The notes beneath the pieces are model-generated. The model was not told where the DNA came from, did not search any database, and worked only from the letters and a program-made list of their open reading frames with translations. Shown here piece after piece: positions 34,453 through 45,485 of a DNA stretch of 64,000 bases. A program made the translations under genes and the position numbers. This DNA is from Humulus lupulus. Taxonomy: Eukaryota > Streptophyta > Magnoliopsida > Rosales > Cannabaceae. The first letter of the stretch is position 1. Every line of letters starts with the position of its first letter. The stretch spans positions 30,695,107 through 30,759,106 of the forward strand of contig NC_084802.1 in NCBI RefSeq assembly GCF_963169125.1, written 5' to 3'.

Positions 34453-36685
34453 TGTAACGCCCTACTTCCTTAGAGCTGTTACTAAGTGAATTTTAAACGT
34501 GCATCGAGGTTTTAGGTTAAAAGTGCGGCTAAACAGTAATAAAGGTCATGTAATTTTGAAAATCTAACCATTCATTGAAATTATAAAGCATTATACATTT
34601 GGGATCCCAAAATACTATTTAGAAATATTTACAACTCAAAATATGATTAAAGTCGACTAAACAACAAAATTTGAGTCAAGGCATAACATCTCCCAAAAAT
34701 ATCCCTGGCCGTGATAGCCAGGCAGGCCGAACATGTACACAGTGCTTCACGCTCTCCATACTTATGGTTGGTCGACCTTTCCCTTGCCCTTACCTGTACC
34801 ATAAAGCACCCTTTAGCCGAAGCCCAGCAAGAAAACTCAACACAAACAACTAACATATGCATAGCTATCAATCAGCATATAATAAGGCAGCCAAAAAGCT
34901 AAACACATAGTGACCATGCCGTCCCAGGCGTTTTACCAAGCCTTGGGTTCACGGTTTACACCGTGAGGATGACTCAGGCATCCGAGAAGGTTTTCACCCT
35001 AGCGACTTGCACTCAGCGTGCTTAACGCCGCTCCCGGCCCTTGCCGTACTAGACCTCGCACTCCATGCGCTTAACGCCATTCCCGACCCCTTGGTGTACT
35101 CGGCTTCCTGCCATTCTCGGCCGTCGCCGTTCCAGGTCCTTGCCGTTCATTCACAGATATGCAATACATAGCATATAATCAACAAATACTTAAACAAATA
35201 CAAACATAAACAATAGGGCTACGCCCTACAACACAATCACATAGTGCCATGCCCTGCAATACAAACTATAGGGCCACGCCTTGCTCTACGGGTACAACAG
35301 TTTTCTTACCTGTGTCCCAAGTTTTTTGAGCATCGATATCCTGAGCACAATCCCCTAGTCCGAGCCTCACTGAAAACCTATTCACAATGTATCAACAACA
35401 TCTATCCATCAAGTTCTAATCCATTAAATAACTTTGGAATGAAATTCTAATCCCCGAAACCTTGAATTCTATCAATCCGGGTGATAAAATCCATCCCGAG
35501 CCTTAGCTTTTGGATTCCCGAGCCTAAAACCTTCTCGGGGTCCAAAAACCCCTTAAGAGCCGCAGCCCCAAGGCCTTGTGCTGCGGCCCGCCTCAACCAG
35601 AGGCTCAGCCTCCCCTTTCTGTAGACGCGCGCCGCGGCCCAACAAAAGGGGCATCGTGGCTCGCCCTTCATTTTGGCCTCCCCTCTGTTCTAGAGGGCCG
35701 CGCCTCACCAAGAATAGAGCCGCGGCCCGACCCCCTTCGAACCCACAAAATTCCCCATTTTAACAACAAAAACCTAGCCAATTTAACCCACAACTCAATT
35801 AAATCATCACAATAGTTCTAGAATGGTCCAAACAACAAAACCTAACAAAAACTAATCCCAAAACTCACCCAAATAACCAAGAGTGATCCACCATTCAACT
35901 TACATGCATGAACTTACAATTATAAAAAAACTCAGCATAAACTCAGCTAATTTAATGCTAGGCTTCTTACCTCAAGGATGAATTCAAGTCACACTTGCTT
36001 TTAAACTTCCCAAGCTTACTCCTCCCACAATCCAAGCCTTAGATTTCTGAATTCCTTGCATAATTCCCCTAGAACTTTCTTTAGCCTTCAAGCTCCCAAA
36101 GAGAGAGAAATCGAGTGATAGGGAGATAGGGTTGGTTTGGGACAATTCTTGGTGTTTCCTTGCTTTGTCTTACTTAGCTGAAGTCACTTAAGTTACCTCC
36201 AAGGCTCGGGTACCAAAAACGTCCATAATGGCAAAATGGTAAATTTCCCCGATATTCCCTTCTAAACATTCTAACTTCAAATATATCTCCAAATATTTAT
36301 TTTCATAACCCGATAACCAAGTAAAATGTCTAATACCCGATATACCCCTTGACTCGCCCCGAGTCGGGTATCGGGTTCCGTTGTGACTTCCTAGCTAAAC
36401 CGCTCCCTAGGACTATCTCAGATCGTGCATCACAAATATATCACCACTCACACGTGGTAAAGATCACAATATTCACAAATATTGCATTTATGGCCCATAG
36501 CGGGCTAAAATTGCAAACATGCCCCTAATAACCAAATGGGGCCCACATGCCTATTTAATTCACCTAAACATGCATTTCTATTCACATGCTCATCGAATTC
36601 ACATATTAATATAATAAATCACTTATTTCCCTCCAGGTATGCTAGTTAAGGTCCTAAGCCTTATTAGCAAATTTGGGACGCTAGA
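34453..36685 (-). repeat. Tekay-2 5' LTR (right copy)
   Basis: 2233 bp matching the left copy; starts TGTAACGCCC on the plus strand and ends GGGACGCTAGA. The palindrome cluster lies at about 35553-35740 and the GCCGTTCCCGGCC-type repeats at about 35020-35145. The right flank GTAAC is the target duplication with one mismatch to GAAAC. Confidence 0.9.
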
Positions 36686-37980
36686 GTAACGGGAACTTTT
36701 TATTGTGCTCAAAGATTTGCAAGGGAGTTGTCTTGGTTTTGTAGATTCATCGCTTTGTGGTTGATCTCTTCATATTGCCGATATGGGGTCTCGATGTAGT
36801 ATTGGGAATGCAGTGGTTGCAAATGTTGGGACCGTGTATCCATGATCATAAAGGGTTGACAATGGAGTTTCATTGGCAGGCTAGTGTAGTTAAATTGGCT
36901 GGTTCCAAAGAGGTGACTGCGCATCACTTAACTTTCACTCAATTTCATGCTTTATTGCGTGAAAGGGGACATTAAAGACTTGTATCGCCTTAGTGAAATG
37001 GTGGAAGAGCACAGTCAAAATACCACTGAATTGAGCAGTTTGGAGGTGCATTTTACAGAGGCCGGAAAGGGAATACTCACTGAGTTTGCTACTGTTTTCG
37101 ACGAGCCAAAACAATTGCCATTGCACAGGAGTATCGATCATTGAATTTTCTCGTAGCCAGGTTCCGCTCCAATCAATGTACAACCCTACCGATATCCATA
37201 TTTTCAAAAAGATGTTATTGAGCAGCTAGTTAAAGAGATGATGGCTTTTGGGTTTATTCGCCCAAGTACCAGCCCTTATTCTTCATCGATGTTGGTAGTA
37301 AAAAAGAAAGATGGCACATGGAGTTTCTGTGTTGATTACAAGGCACTCAATGGAATCACTATGTGAGATTGGTTTCCCATTCCTACTATTGATGAGTTGT
37401 TAGATGAATTGGGACAAGCATAAGTATTTTCTAAGTTGGACCTTCGTGTCGGTTATCACCAAATATGAATGGATCATAGAGACATTCACAAGATGACATT
37501 TCGCACACATGAAGGGCACTTCAAGTTTGTAGTAATGCCTTTCGGGCTCACTAATGCTCCTTCCACATTTTAAGCGGCTATGAATCAATTATTCAAACCT
37601 GTTTTGCATCGATTTGTCATAGTCTTCTTTGATGACATCTTGGTATATAGTCGTAATGCTCACCTTAAATTTGGACAATAGTTTTTATGCCATCCACTTG
37701 GCATGCTCACCATGTGAGACTTGTATTACAACTACTTTGGGACAATAGTTTTTATGCCAAAGTGAGCAAATGTCATTTTTTTTTCAAACTACTATTGAAT
37801 ATTTGGGTCACTTGGTTTCGGCACAGGGGGTTCGGCCAGATCCATCAAAGATAGCGGCCATAGTGGATTGGCCCACTGAGAGGCTTTCTTGGTCTTACGG
37901 GATATTATCAACGTTTTGTAGCACACTATGCCTCTGTCGCGGCACCGCTGACGGACCTCTTAAAGCGAGATAATTTTCAC
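36686..37980 (+). pseudogene. pol: Reina-like protease end and reverse transcriptase
   Basis: Coding resumes at GNFLLCSKICKG. After a stop it gives FVVDLFILPIWGLDVVLGMQ (about 36755-36815), the protease C-terminal motif, and then a linker in another frame. RT (about 37150-37980) reads PINVQPYRYPYFQKDVIEQL, VVKKKDGTWSFCVDYKALNG (about 37290-37350), [14 protein letters not shown] and the active site [11 protein letters not shown] (FFDD at about 37625-37636). Several stops (for example after ALNGITM and GQA) and a short duplication near 37674-37758 break it. YLGHLVSAQGVRPDPSKIAA follows. Confidence 0.83.
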
Positions 37981-38544
37981 TGGACCACACAAGTAGTCGC
38001 AGCCTTTGAAAGACTCAAGTGTGCGATGACTACCACCCCTGTTCTAAACCTGCCTAGTTTATCAAAAGAATTCATAATAGAAACTGATGCTTCCAACATA
38101 GGAATCGGGGGAGTATTGATGCAAGACAATCATCCCATAGCTTTTTTTAGCAAGAAATTCGGTCCCAAGTTTGTTGGAACTTCTGCGTATATACACGAAA
38201 TGAGAGCTATTGTTGAAGCTGTCACGAAGTGGCGCCAATACCTGCTGGGATGGCATTTTGTTATCCGAACAGAGCATAAGAGCCTCAAAGAGTTATTGAC
38301 ACAAGTAATCCAAACGCCTGAGCAACAACACTTCCTTCGGAAACTACTTGGATTTCATTTTTCCATTGAATACAAGTTGGGGAAAACGAACTTAGTTGCT
38401 GATGCTCTTTCAAGACGTCATGAAAGGGGTTATTCTTTATTGCAAATGGCCATGAGTATAGGTTGTTTTGAGTTTTTGGAGGAACTAAGGCAAGAGAATA
38501 TCACCTGCCCCGACCTCAGACTTTTACATACTCAGTTGCAGTAA
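37981..38544 (+). pseudogene. pol: Reina-like RNase H
   Basis: A 172-residue open frame (38026-38544) with FIIETDASNIGIGGVLMQD (about 38070-38125), SAYIHEMRAIVEAVTKWRQY (about 38185-38245), RTEHKSLKELL and NLVADALSRRHE (about 38390-38425). This matches the RT-connection and RNase H region of chromoviruses. It ends at a TAA after LHTQLQ, followed in frame by GELDML. Confidence 0.85.
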
Positions 38545-38556
38545 GGAGAGTTAGAT

Positions 38557-39668
38557 ATGTTAGTTTATTCAGAGAAAGAAGGTCTCCTTTACTACAGGCA
38601 GAAAATTTTCATCAGCAAACACTCTAATTTGAAGCAACAATTATTACATGAATTTCATGCCACTCCGGTAGGGGGTCACGCTGGGGCTGAATGGACTTAT
38701 TTGAGATTGGGGGCTAATTTCTTTTGGCATGGCATGCATCAAGATGTCAAAAAATTTGTGCTCTCTTGTTCAGTTTGTCAAATGGTAAAATACTATCCAA
38801 CAACCCCTTATGGATTTCTCCAACCCCTTGCGATTCCATAATGTGTTTGGGAAGATTTGGCCATGGACTTCATAGTGGGATTACCCAATTCTCATGGAGT
38901 GAGCAATATCTTGGTGGTAATAGACAGTTTCACTAAGTATGCTCATTTTGGAGCTTTGCCGAACCATTATTCTGCTACTAAGGTGGCTGAACTCTTTACT
39001 AATATGGTGATTCCACTACATGGGCTGCCTCGCACTATTGTTTCCGATAGAGACCCAATTTTTACAAGTGCATTTTGGAAAAAATTATTTGAACTTATGG
39101 GGACCACCCTCAAAATGAGCTCAGCCTACCACCTCGAAACGGACGGCCAGACTTAGGTAACCAACCGATACATGGAGAAATACCTTAGAGCTCTTACATC
39201 TGACTACCCAAAACAATGGAGCAAGTTTTTATCTTGGGCAGAGTATCACTATAACACCAGTCATCATTCAACTATCAGAATGACTCCATTCCAAGCGACC
39301 TATGGGCAACTTCCACCTACCATAACTGCTTATACTCGGGGCTCCACGACAATTCAAGCAGTGGAGGAAGATTTAATGACCAGGGACACTATACTACGAC
39401 AACTAAAACATAATTTACAGCAAGCACAGAATCATATGCGGCAGCAAGCTAACAAGAAGCGACGGAACATCAACTTTAACATTGGAGATTTAATATTGGT
39501 AAAGCTTCAGCTGTACCAACAGTCCACTGTTGCAAGACGACTCAATTCAAAGCTTTGTCGTCGTTACTTTGGACCCTTTCCCGTGATAGCTCGAGCTGGT
39601 TCGGTCGCTTATAAACATAGCCTTCCTGCAGGTAGTCGTATACACCCACGTTTCATGTGTCACTGCTG
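38557..39668 (+). pseudogene. pol: Reina-like integrase
   Basis: The zinc finger (HEFHATPVGGHAGAEWT...CSVCQM, about 38645-38785) and core follow RNase H. DLAMDFIVGLPNSHG gives the first Asp, IVSDRDPIFTSAFW the second. The catalytic Glu position reads DGQT-stop-VTNR: the TAG at 39154-39156 replaces an expected GAG. This knocks out both the reading frame and the active site. The remainder (KYLRALTSDYPKQWSKFLSW, ARAGSVAYKHSLPAGSRIHP) is readable to about 39668. Confidence 0.86.
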
Positions 39669-39959
39669 AAATCGTTCCATGGTGTACCTCCGCCAAACTG
39701 CTACCCCTTACCGGAATTAAGTTTTGCTAACAAACTAATCATGCTGCCGTTAGCCATATTAGCAACACGCATCCAACGTACAAACGACTCAGAAATACGA
39801 CAAGTCTTGGTCCAATGGTCACTAAGTACCCCAGAAGACGCAACCTGGGAAGACTTCAATACTTTCTGTCAGATTTACGATTTGAGACCCAGCTGGCTTA
39901 AGGAGATTTATATGCACCTTCTACATTACTTGGTGGAAATCGTAATACCAACCTCTTAA
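39657..39959 (+). pseudogene. pol: Reina-like chromodomain-like tail
   Basis: A 100-residue frame overlaps the end of the integrase frame by a shift. It has MLPLAILATRIQRTNDSEIR followed by QVLVQWSLSTPEDATWEDFN (about 39800-39860), the pattern of a chromovirus chromodomain. It ends at TAA 39957-39959. A chromodomain directs integration to heterochromatin. Confidence 0.75.
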
Positions 39960-40767
39960 TATTGAAATTATGATATTTATTTATTGTGGAAATTGTAATA
40001 TTTTCGATCTCCAAGCTAAGTTCACCTGGGGGAAAGACGATAGAAACTGTTAGTTTTCGATCTAATGGGTGAGATAGAGGGATTTAATTAATAAAAGTAT
40101 AGGCTCAGAATGGGCAGCGACTCAATTTTTTTTCTTTTGCCTTCTTGGATGTCATCAGTTTGACGCCTATACGAGTTGCTTATATTTTCTCTCTATATTT
40201 CTTTATCGTACTCATTGATAAGCCTTTGGTTTCGAGAAAATGGTGATTCTGCTTGAGGTGAAGGTTTTCGATAAGGGATAGCTCTAGCTGAGAACCCCCA
40301 CTAGTCCTTTTCACGATCAGGTTGTGTCATCTACCAAGAGAAAGACAAAGGTGATGGCTCTCTCAAGTAGGAGCAATAGCTCAAAGATTATAAGTATGAC
40401 TCAAAAAGGGAATCGGGAAAGTTGAGGAGAATGATGGGCTTTGTTTCACTGTGAACTATTTAAATTCTATCCCTACAATCTTAATCCTCTCATACCAATA
40501 TAAGATTGTAGTCACAATAACGAATTTGTGAATTTTTTGATATTCATATAATATTATTCAAATAATAATAATAAATCAATATATGAAAACAATTCATCTT
40601 AATTATTTATTTCATAAAACATTGTCCAACACATGCTTTCAAGGGCAAAATTCCTAACATGACATGTAGTACCCACTCGAGTGTTGGTAGGTGGTCACGT
40701 ATCCCGATAAAAGAAATTCAAGAGTCTCTCTCGAGGTGATACAAGCATATACTTTTGAGGGGGCAAA
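39960..40767 (+). other. Reina-like 3' tail, then unassigned DNA
   Basis: A purine-rich stretch CTGGGGGAAAGACGATAG (40028-40045) looks like a polypurine tract, so an LTR should begin near 40047. The text there (TGTTAGTTTTCG) shares only TGTTA with the putative 5' LTR, so the LTR is missing or has been replaced. From about 40050 to 40640 I recognise nothing. From about 40640 to 40767 the text resembles the 3' end of a Tat-type element (next entry). Confidence 0.45.
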
Positions 40768-41253
40768 TGTTATACTCGATTTTCAAGGTGAATAATATTA
40801 GCTTGGGGATTGGTATAATCAGCTCGAAAAAAAGATGATAAACTCTGCTTGAATGTCAACCGAGTCAGCTCGAAAGCATGTTAAAAAGCTTGGACATAAC
40901 AGAATATCAATATTTGAATCAACGCTTCCATTTTTATTGGAAACTGACTAGATATTTATGTTGATATAAGCGATTTTGTAATTTACATTTGAAAGGAGAT
41001 ATTTTGTAACTTCCTCCTATAATCGTGGGAAGGTAATTAGATACCAGTTCTATAAATACTTGTTGTATTCATTTATTTTCTTTCACGCATAAATTCTTGT
41101 ACTCACAAACTCTATGAAATTGCATCTTGGCTTTAACACAAAACTCATTAATAAGAGTGACTCGTGAATGTAAGTAGATTTTGATTATTGAAACACGTGA
41201 AAAATCTTGTTTTATTTTTCTTTTTAACCGTTTAATCCATTGCGAGTAAAGCA
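40640..41253 (+). repeat. Orphan Tat-type 3' end with LTR
   Basis: TTTTGAGGGGGCAAA (about 40753-40767) is a polypurine tract of Tat elements, directly followed by TGTTATACTCG (LTR start at 40768). The LTR has a TATA box (CTATAAATACTTG, about 41050-41062). It ends near GAGTAAAGCA (41253), where the CACTA subterminal repeats start. The pol-coding part of this element is not present. The LTR is about 486 bp; the right end is uncertain. Confidence 0.5.
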
Positions 41254-41700
41254 CTCTACAACGATGACTTCTACTATGATGACACAGAATTCATCACTGA
41301 ATATAGGCGAATCCCACAAAATAATTTTTTTTTAAATTTATTGAAAATATTGAGCTTCTGTCGCTGTAGGGTTCCAAAAAATTGGAGAGAACAGAAGGTG
41401 GGCAAATGAAAATCCCTTCAAAAATTATTGACTCTACAACTGCGATGTGTCGTCGTTGTAGAGTATCGGGGAAAAAAAAGGGAGAGAAAACTGGACTGAC
41501 CCTCCAAAATATCTAGTCTCGCTATAAACATAAAAAAAATGGAGGGAAAGTTGACCGCCAAAAATTGGCTGTCAAATTTTTTCCATCTACAGTGACGACA
41601 TGTCGTCGCTGTAGGGTCCCAAAACTTACTCTTTGCGACGGCTTCTTCATTACCTATAGCGATGACATATCATCACTATAGGCTACGTCGATATAACCTC
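41252..41700 (+). repeat. CACTA left subterminal repeats
   Basis: At least four copies of a motif close to CTACAGCGACGACATGTCGTC occur, in inverted arrangement. The best is at 41587-41614, a 28-bp near-perfect palindrome with core GACGACATGTCGTC; another spans about 41653-41682. Such subterminal motifs bind TnpA-like proteins in En/Spm. Confidence 0.75.
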
Positions 41701-43140
41701 CTAGGCAGAACCTTTCTTCTTCATATCTGTCAAATTTTGGGAAAAACACAAAGGTGATTTCTCCGTGGTTCTCTGCCGCACAGTGCCACCCAAGGTGTTT
41801 CGGCGTCATTTTTTGCCCTCCCTTTCTAAGGTTAGTCCATTTACACCACATACAATCAATTGTGTTCTTGAAAATTTCATTTTTTGATGATTATTTGGGT
41901 GTAATTTGTAATTTATTGTAATGGGTTTGTTAAATTTTTTGTAGTTTTTTTTTTGTTTTCAGATTATATTGGAGCATCTCGAACCCTAGCCCATTTCCTT
42001 GATATCATCCCAAGCCTTTGGGTATTTTTTTTTAATTTTATTTTGTTTTGAAATTGATTAGTATATTAATTGATAAATGATTGTTAAATTTTTTGTTGTT
42101 TTTTTTCCAGATAGCATTGGAACATCCCGAGCCCAAGTCCATGGATATCATCCTGAGCCTTTGGGTATTGTTTCCAATTTTTAATTTTTTTTGTTTTATG
42201 ATTGATTAGTGTATTGATAAATAATGATTGTTAATTTGTATTGATAACAAATAGTTTTTAAATTAAATTTGTTTGTTTGTTAATTTGATATTTAAATTAA
42301 ATATTAAGTTATTAAAAAAATGTTAGGTTAGATTAATTTTTTGTTTTGAATTGTATATATGTTAGGTTGAATAAATTTTTTGTTTTAAATTGTATATATG
42401 TTCGGTTACATTAAATTTTTGTTTTGAATTATATATATGTTAGCTTAATTAGATAGATTTATGTTAGATAATGATAAATTTAAGATTATAGTTTATAAAG
42501 AAATGATGGTGATTTATTTTAAAAAAAACTTTAACATTTTGTACTATATATTTATAATATGTTTTTTGTTGTTGATTTGGGAATTTAAATGATTGTATTC
42601 AATTTTACGTATGTTCTGACTGGTTTTGTAGTTTTTATGCAGATTTTAAATTTTGGGACATGTTAGATTACAACCGTTATGCTACCAAAATTATAGTAGA
42701 TTTAGAAAAACTAAACATTACAAAATAGTTTTAAAGTTAGTGTGATTAAATTTTTTAATTAATTTTAATGCAATTAATAAAAAAATTATAAATTGGAAAA
42801 TTAAAATGATAATTTTATAAGGATAAAATTTTATTGTTATTCTAAAAAAAAATGGAAATTAAAATAATAATTTGATAATTATCAAATAAATTAATAATAA
42901 TCATTAATGGTAAATTAATAAATTTATAATTAAATATTTGTTTATATAATTAAATATTATATTATATTTATAAAATTTGATAATATATATTCATAAAATT
43001 TAATATTTTATTCATAAGATGAATAAGATATCATAATTTACTTTAAAAAAATTAGTACTTTGGTGATAAAATATTATTATCAAATAAATGTAATGTTTAT
43101 TATTATCACATTGTGGTAATTTATTTTTCACTTAAAACAG
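41701..43140 (+). other. CACTA 5' untranslated exons and introns
   Basis: No protein. A splice-donor-like AAG/GTTAGT lies at 41830-41831. A duplicated mini-exon of about 60 bp (around 41962 and 42110; both start after TTTTTCAG or TTCCAG and include ATATCATCCNNAGCCTTTGGG) has a period near 148 bp. Tandem copies of a roughly 39-bp AT-rich unit (TGTTAGGTT, about 42320-42460) follow, then very AT-rich DNA. Confidence 0.5.
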
Positions 43141-44387
43141 TTATGACGATTGATAAGAGTTGGATAACCAATAGACGGCGTAACTTTGATGAGTTTTGAA
43201 TGATATTCAAGCATTTATACAAATGGCCAAGAATCATGTGAATTCTTCAAGAGAAGTGAGCTGCCCATGCAATCAATGTGTGAATATACTAAGTCATAAA
43301 ATAGATGTGGTGGAGGCTCATATACACCGATATGAGTTCTGCAGCGATATGTAAATGGACTTACCATGGTGAAGTTGATATTACTCCAGTAGTGGACGAC
43401 GGGGCTCTAGTGACAGATAAGATGATTGACATCATCAGTGATGTTATTGGTGAACAAGACACTAACAAAGAAGGCATAAATGAAGGAATTTCAGATGGTG
43501 GTGACAATAGTGCGGATAATCAATTTGATGACCTGTTTCAAGAGGTCGAAGCTGAGTTATACCCTTGTTGTACTTGGTTGTCTTCCTTGAACTTCTTGGC
43601 GGAGATGTTGTACATAAATGTAATGAATAAATGGAAAAATAGTTCATTTGATGAACTTTTGAAAATTTTAAAATTTGCATTCCCGAGGAGAATAAGATTC
43701 TGGCTTCATACTATGAATCTAAGAAAAAAAATGAGGAAGTTAGCGTTAGGTTATCAATCAATTCATGCTTGCAAATATGATAGTTTCACTTTCTAAGGCC
43801 AACTTGACGGCCAAGAACCGATGATTTCACTTGTAAATACGATGATTTCACTTTCTAAGGCCAACATGACGAGATTGTAGAGTTATGCTATTCCCATGGT
43901 AACTCGATAGTAATTTCATTGTAAATGGTTCAACACCGATGTAAGCAAGGGTCGAAAGGTAACTGAGAATAGCATCACTGGTATCATGGTTAATTATGAA
44001 TGGTACAAGAACGAGCAGATTATTCTCGCCACTCAAGCAAAACAAGTTTTCTACTTGGAAGAACATTCAATAAACAAAAATTGGAGGGTAGTAGGAGAAG
44101 TTAATTATCGAAAGATCTGGGATCATCCAAGTATCAATGATGATAACAAGGTCGATGTGGTGCATGATAGTACTTCATCAATTTTTTTACTCATTGTCGA
44201 ATTAGGACAGTTAGAGGTTATGACTTTCAATCGACAAGGTCACACCAGCATAATTGGCGAAATGTCTCGATCTGTTCCAGATGTGGATGATGATTTCATC
44301 AATGATGATGAAGACGACAAAATTAGTGAAGATGATTTAGAAAGTACAAATGATGATGATGTAGGAATAAATGTTGACGAGGAATAA
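43141..44387 (+). pseudogene. CACTA TNP2-like transposase remnant (N- and C-terminal parts)
   Basis: The N-terminal part (from ATG at 43143) reads KSWITNRRRNFDEF, then in a shifted frame SSREVSCPCNQCVNI (about 43247-43290), resembling the conserved start of CACTA TNP2. LASYYESKK (about 43697-43725) marks the edge of the transposase core, which is missing. A C-terminal frame (43986-44387) shows NEQIILATQAKQVFYLEEHS and an acidic tail ending DDDVGINVDEE. A tandem duplication of about 64 bp (TTTCACTTTCTAAGGCCAAC at about 43785 and 43849) lies at the junction. The catalytic core is gone. Confidence 0.75.
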
Positions 44388-44634
44388 TACTTTCTTCTGA
44401 AAATTCTTATTGTAACTTTAACGTGGATGTTTTCATTTCAATACTTTCCAATCAATATTTGCTTTAATTTGGATGTATACATTTCAATAGTTTCCAATGC
44501 ATGATAGTACTTTAATGTGGATGTTTACATTTCAATAGTTTCCAATCAGTATTTGACTTTAATGTCGATGTTTACATTTTATTACTATTATTTATGATTT
44601 ATTTTAATGTAATAATTATATAAACTATAAAGAT

Positions 44635-45441
44635 ATGTTTGCTGCTATTGCTCGTTCTTATGGCGGTGATGGGGTAGGTGATCATCCTCTAGATCCTTCA
44701 TGGGTACCTACTTCCTGTGAGACAAGTAATATAATATAATTAGTTTATGTTTTATCAATAAATGAGAAATTGATATTATTTTATTCAATCTAATTTTATT
44801 GTTGACTTAAAATATGCAGCGCCTCCCCCGAGATGAAGAGGTCAGTCTCGATCCAAAAATATGCAAGAAAATAAATGCCTGTTGACTCTACAATACGATC
44901 CGGAGGAGGGAACCTACAAAGCAGTTGGTTATCATGGGATATTGTTCACAAGGATCATTGGTAACCTTATTGGTCACCATGTGCCATTATATTTTGACTT
45001 GTCGCAATGTGTTCCAAAGAAGCACAAGACAGGATTAATGGAAAACTTGAGGTAAATTTATAAAGATATTCACATGTAATATTTTTTATAATTTAAAAAT
45101 TCTAAGAATTTTTTATAAAGGAATATTTCATTCTCCCTAGGCATCTCACTGAGTGGGAACTGATAGAGACCAACATTGAGCAAAGGTTTCAAGATTGCTA
45201 CCAAGAAAGAAAAGGTCGAAAGAAAAAATATTTCGATGAACATGGCAAATATGATGATATTAAGACAGCAAGGTAGAATCCACTAAAGGACATGGATAAT
45301 GAAAGTTGGTCGAAGTGTGTTGACCTTTTCACCTCTGAACAGTACATGGCACACTCAAAGGTAAATGATGCAAATAGAGCAAAAAAGAAGTATCAAAGTA
45401 TCTATGGATCGACATCTTACGCTTCTGCTTGATTAAAGAAG
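44635..45441 (+). pseudogene. CACTA second gene, exons 1-3
   Basis: Exon 1 (44635-44725) starts MFAAIARSYGGDGVGDHPLD. Its junction GAGACAA/GTAATA and the acceptor TATGCAG at 44819 fit a plant intron and rejoin in frame. Exon 2 (44820-45051) carries NLIGHHVPLYFDLSQCVPKK and one stop near its start. Intron 45052-45140 has GT-AG ends; exon 3 (45141-45441) has HLTEWELIETNIEQRFQDC and a stop near ASA. The exon ends AAGAAG/GTAAAT at 45441, and the next acceptor (TTCTAAAG) is at 62649. The intron in between contains the whole Tat element. CACTA elements often carry a second gene like this; its role is accessory and unclear. Confidence 0.8.
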
Positions 45442-45485
45442 GTAAATAACAATATGTATATAGTTTTAGTATTTTCAGTTATCTT

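Larger units (their letters stand above)
27305..36685 (-). mobile_element. Tekay-2: full-length Tekay/Del-like chromovirus with both LTRs
   Basis: LTRs at 27305-29548 and 34453-36685 match along their length. On the element's strand they start TGTAGCGTCCC-like and end GTTACA. A 5-bp duplication flanks it: GAAAC on the left and GTAAC on the right (one mismatch). The right LTR end has drifted (CTAGA where the other LTR has CTACA). Minus-strand order is gag, protease, RT, RNase H, integrase and chromodomain-like tail. It is less decayed than Tekay-1: protease DSGA, RT FIDD and the integrase triad are all readable. Stops and a few frameshifts still break the coding. Confidence 0.92.
25561..40046 (+). 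mobile_element. Reina-like chromovirus (Ty3/gypsy), 3' LTR not found, interrupted by Tekay-2
   Basis: Plus-strand domains in order: gag with a knuckle, protease, RT, RNase H, integrase and a chromodomain-like tail. The gag-protease part (26014-27300) and the rest (from 36686) are separated by the minus-strand Tekay-2 element, with a near-perfect 5-bp target duplication (GAAAC at 27300-27304, GTAAC at 36686-36690). RNase H text such as KWRQYLLGWHFVIRTEHKSL and the tail VLVQWSLSTPEDATWEDF suggest a Reina-like chromovirus; the lineage name is tentative. A putative short 5' LTR precedes gag. After the purine tract near 40028 the sequence does not match that LTR, so the 3' LTR is lost or replaced. 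Confidence 0.78.

Noticed and set aside
40050..40640. 3' LTR of the Reina-like element
   Set aside because: It shares only the first five bases (TGTTA) with the putative 5' LTR and shows no further match by eye.
41654..41851. Small host gene
   Set aside because: Lies in the CACTA subterminal and 5' untranslated region on the opposite strand; no recognisable protein.
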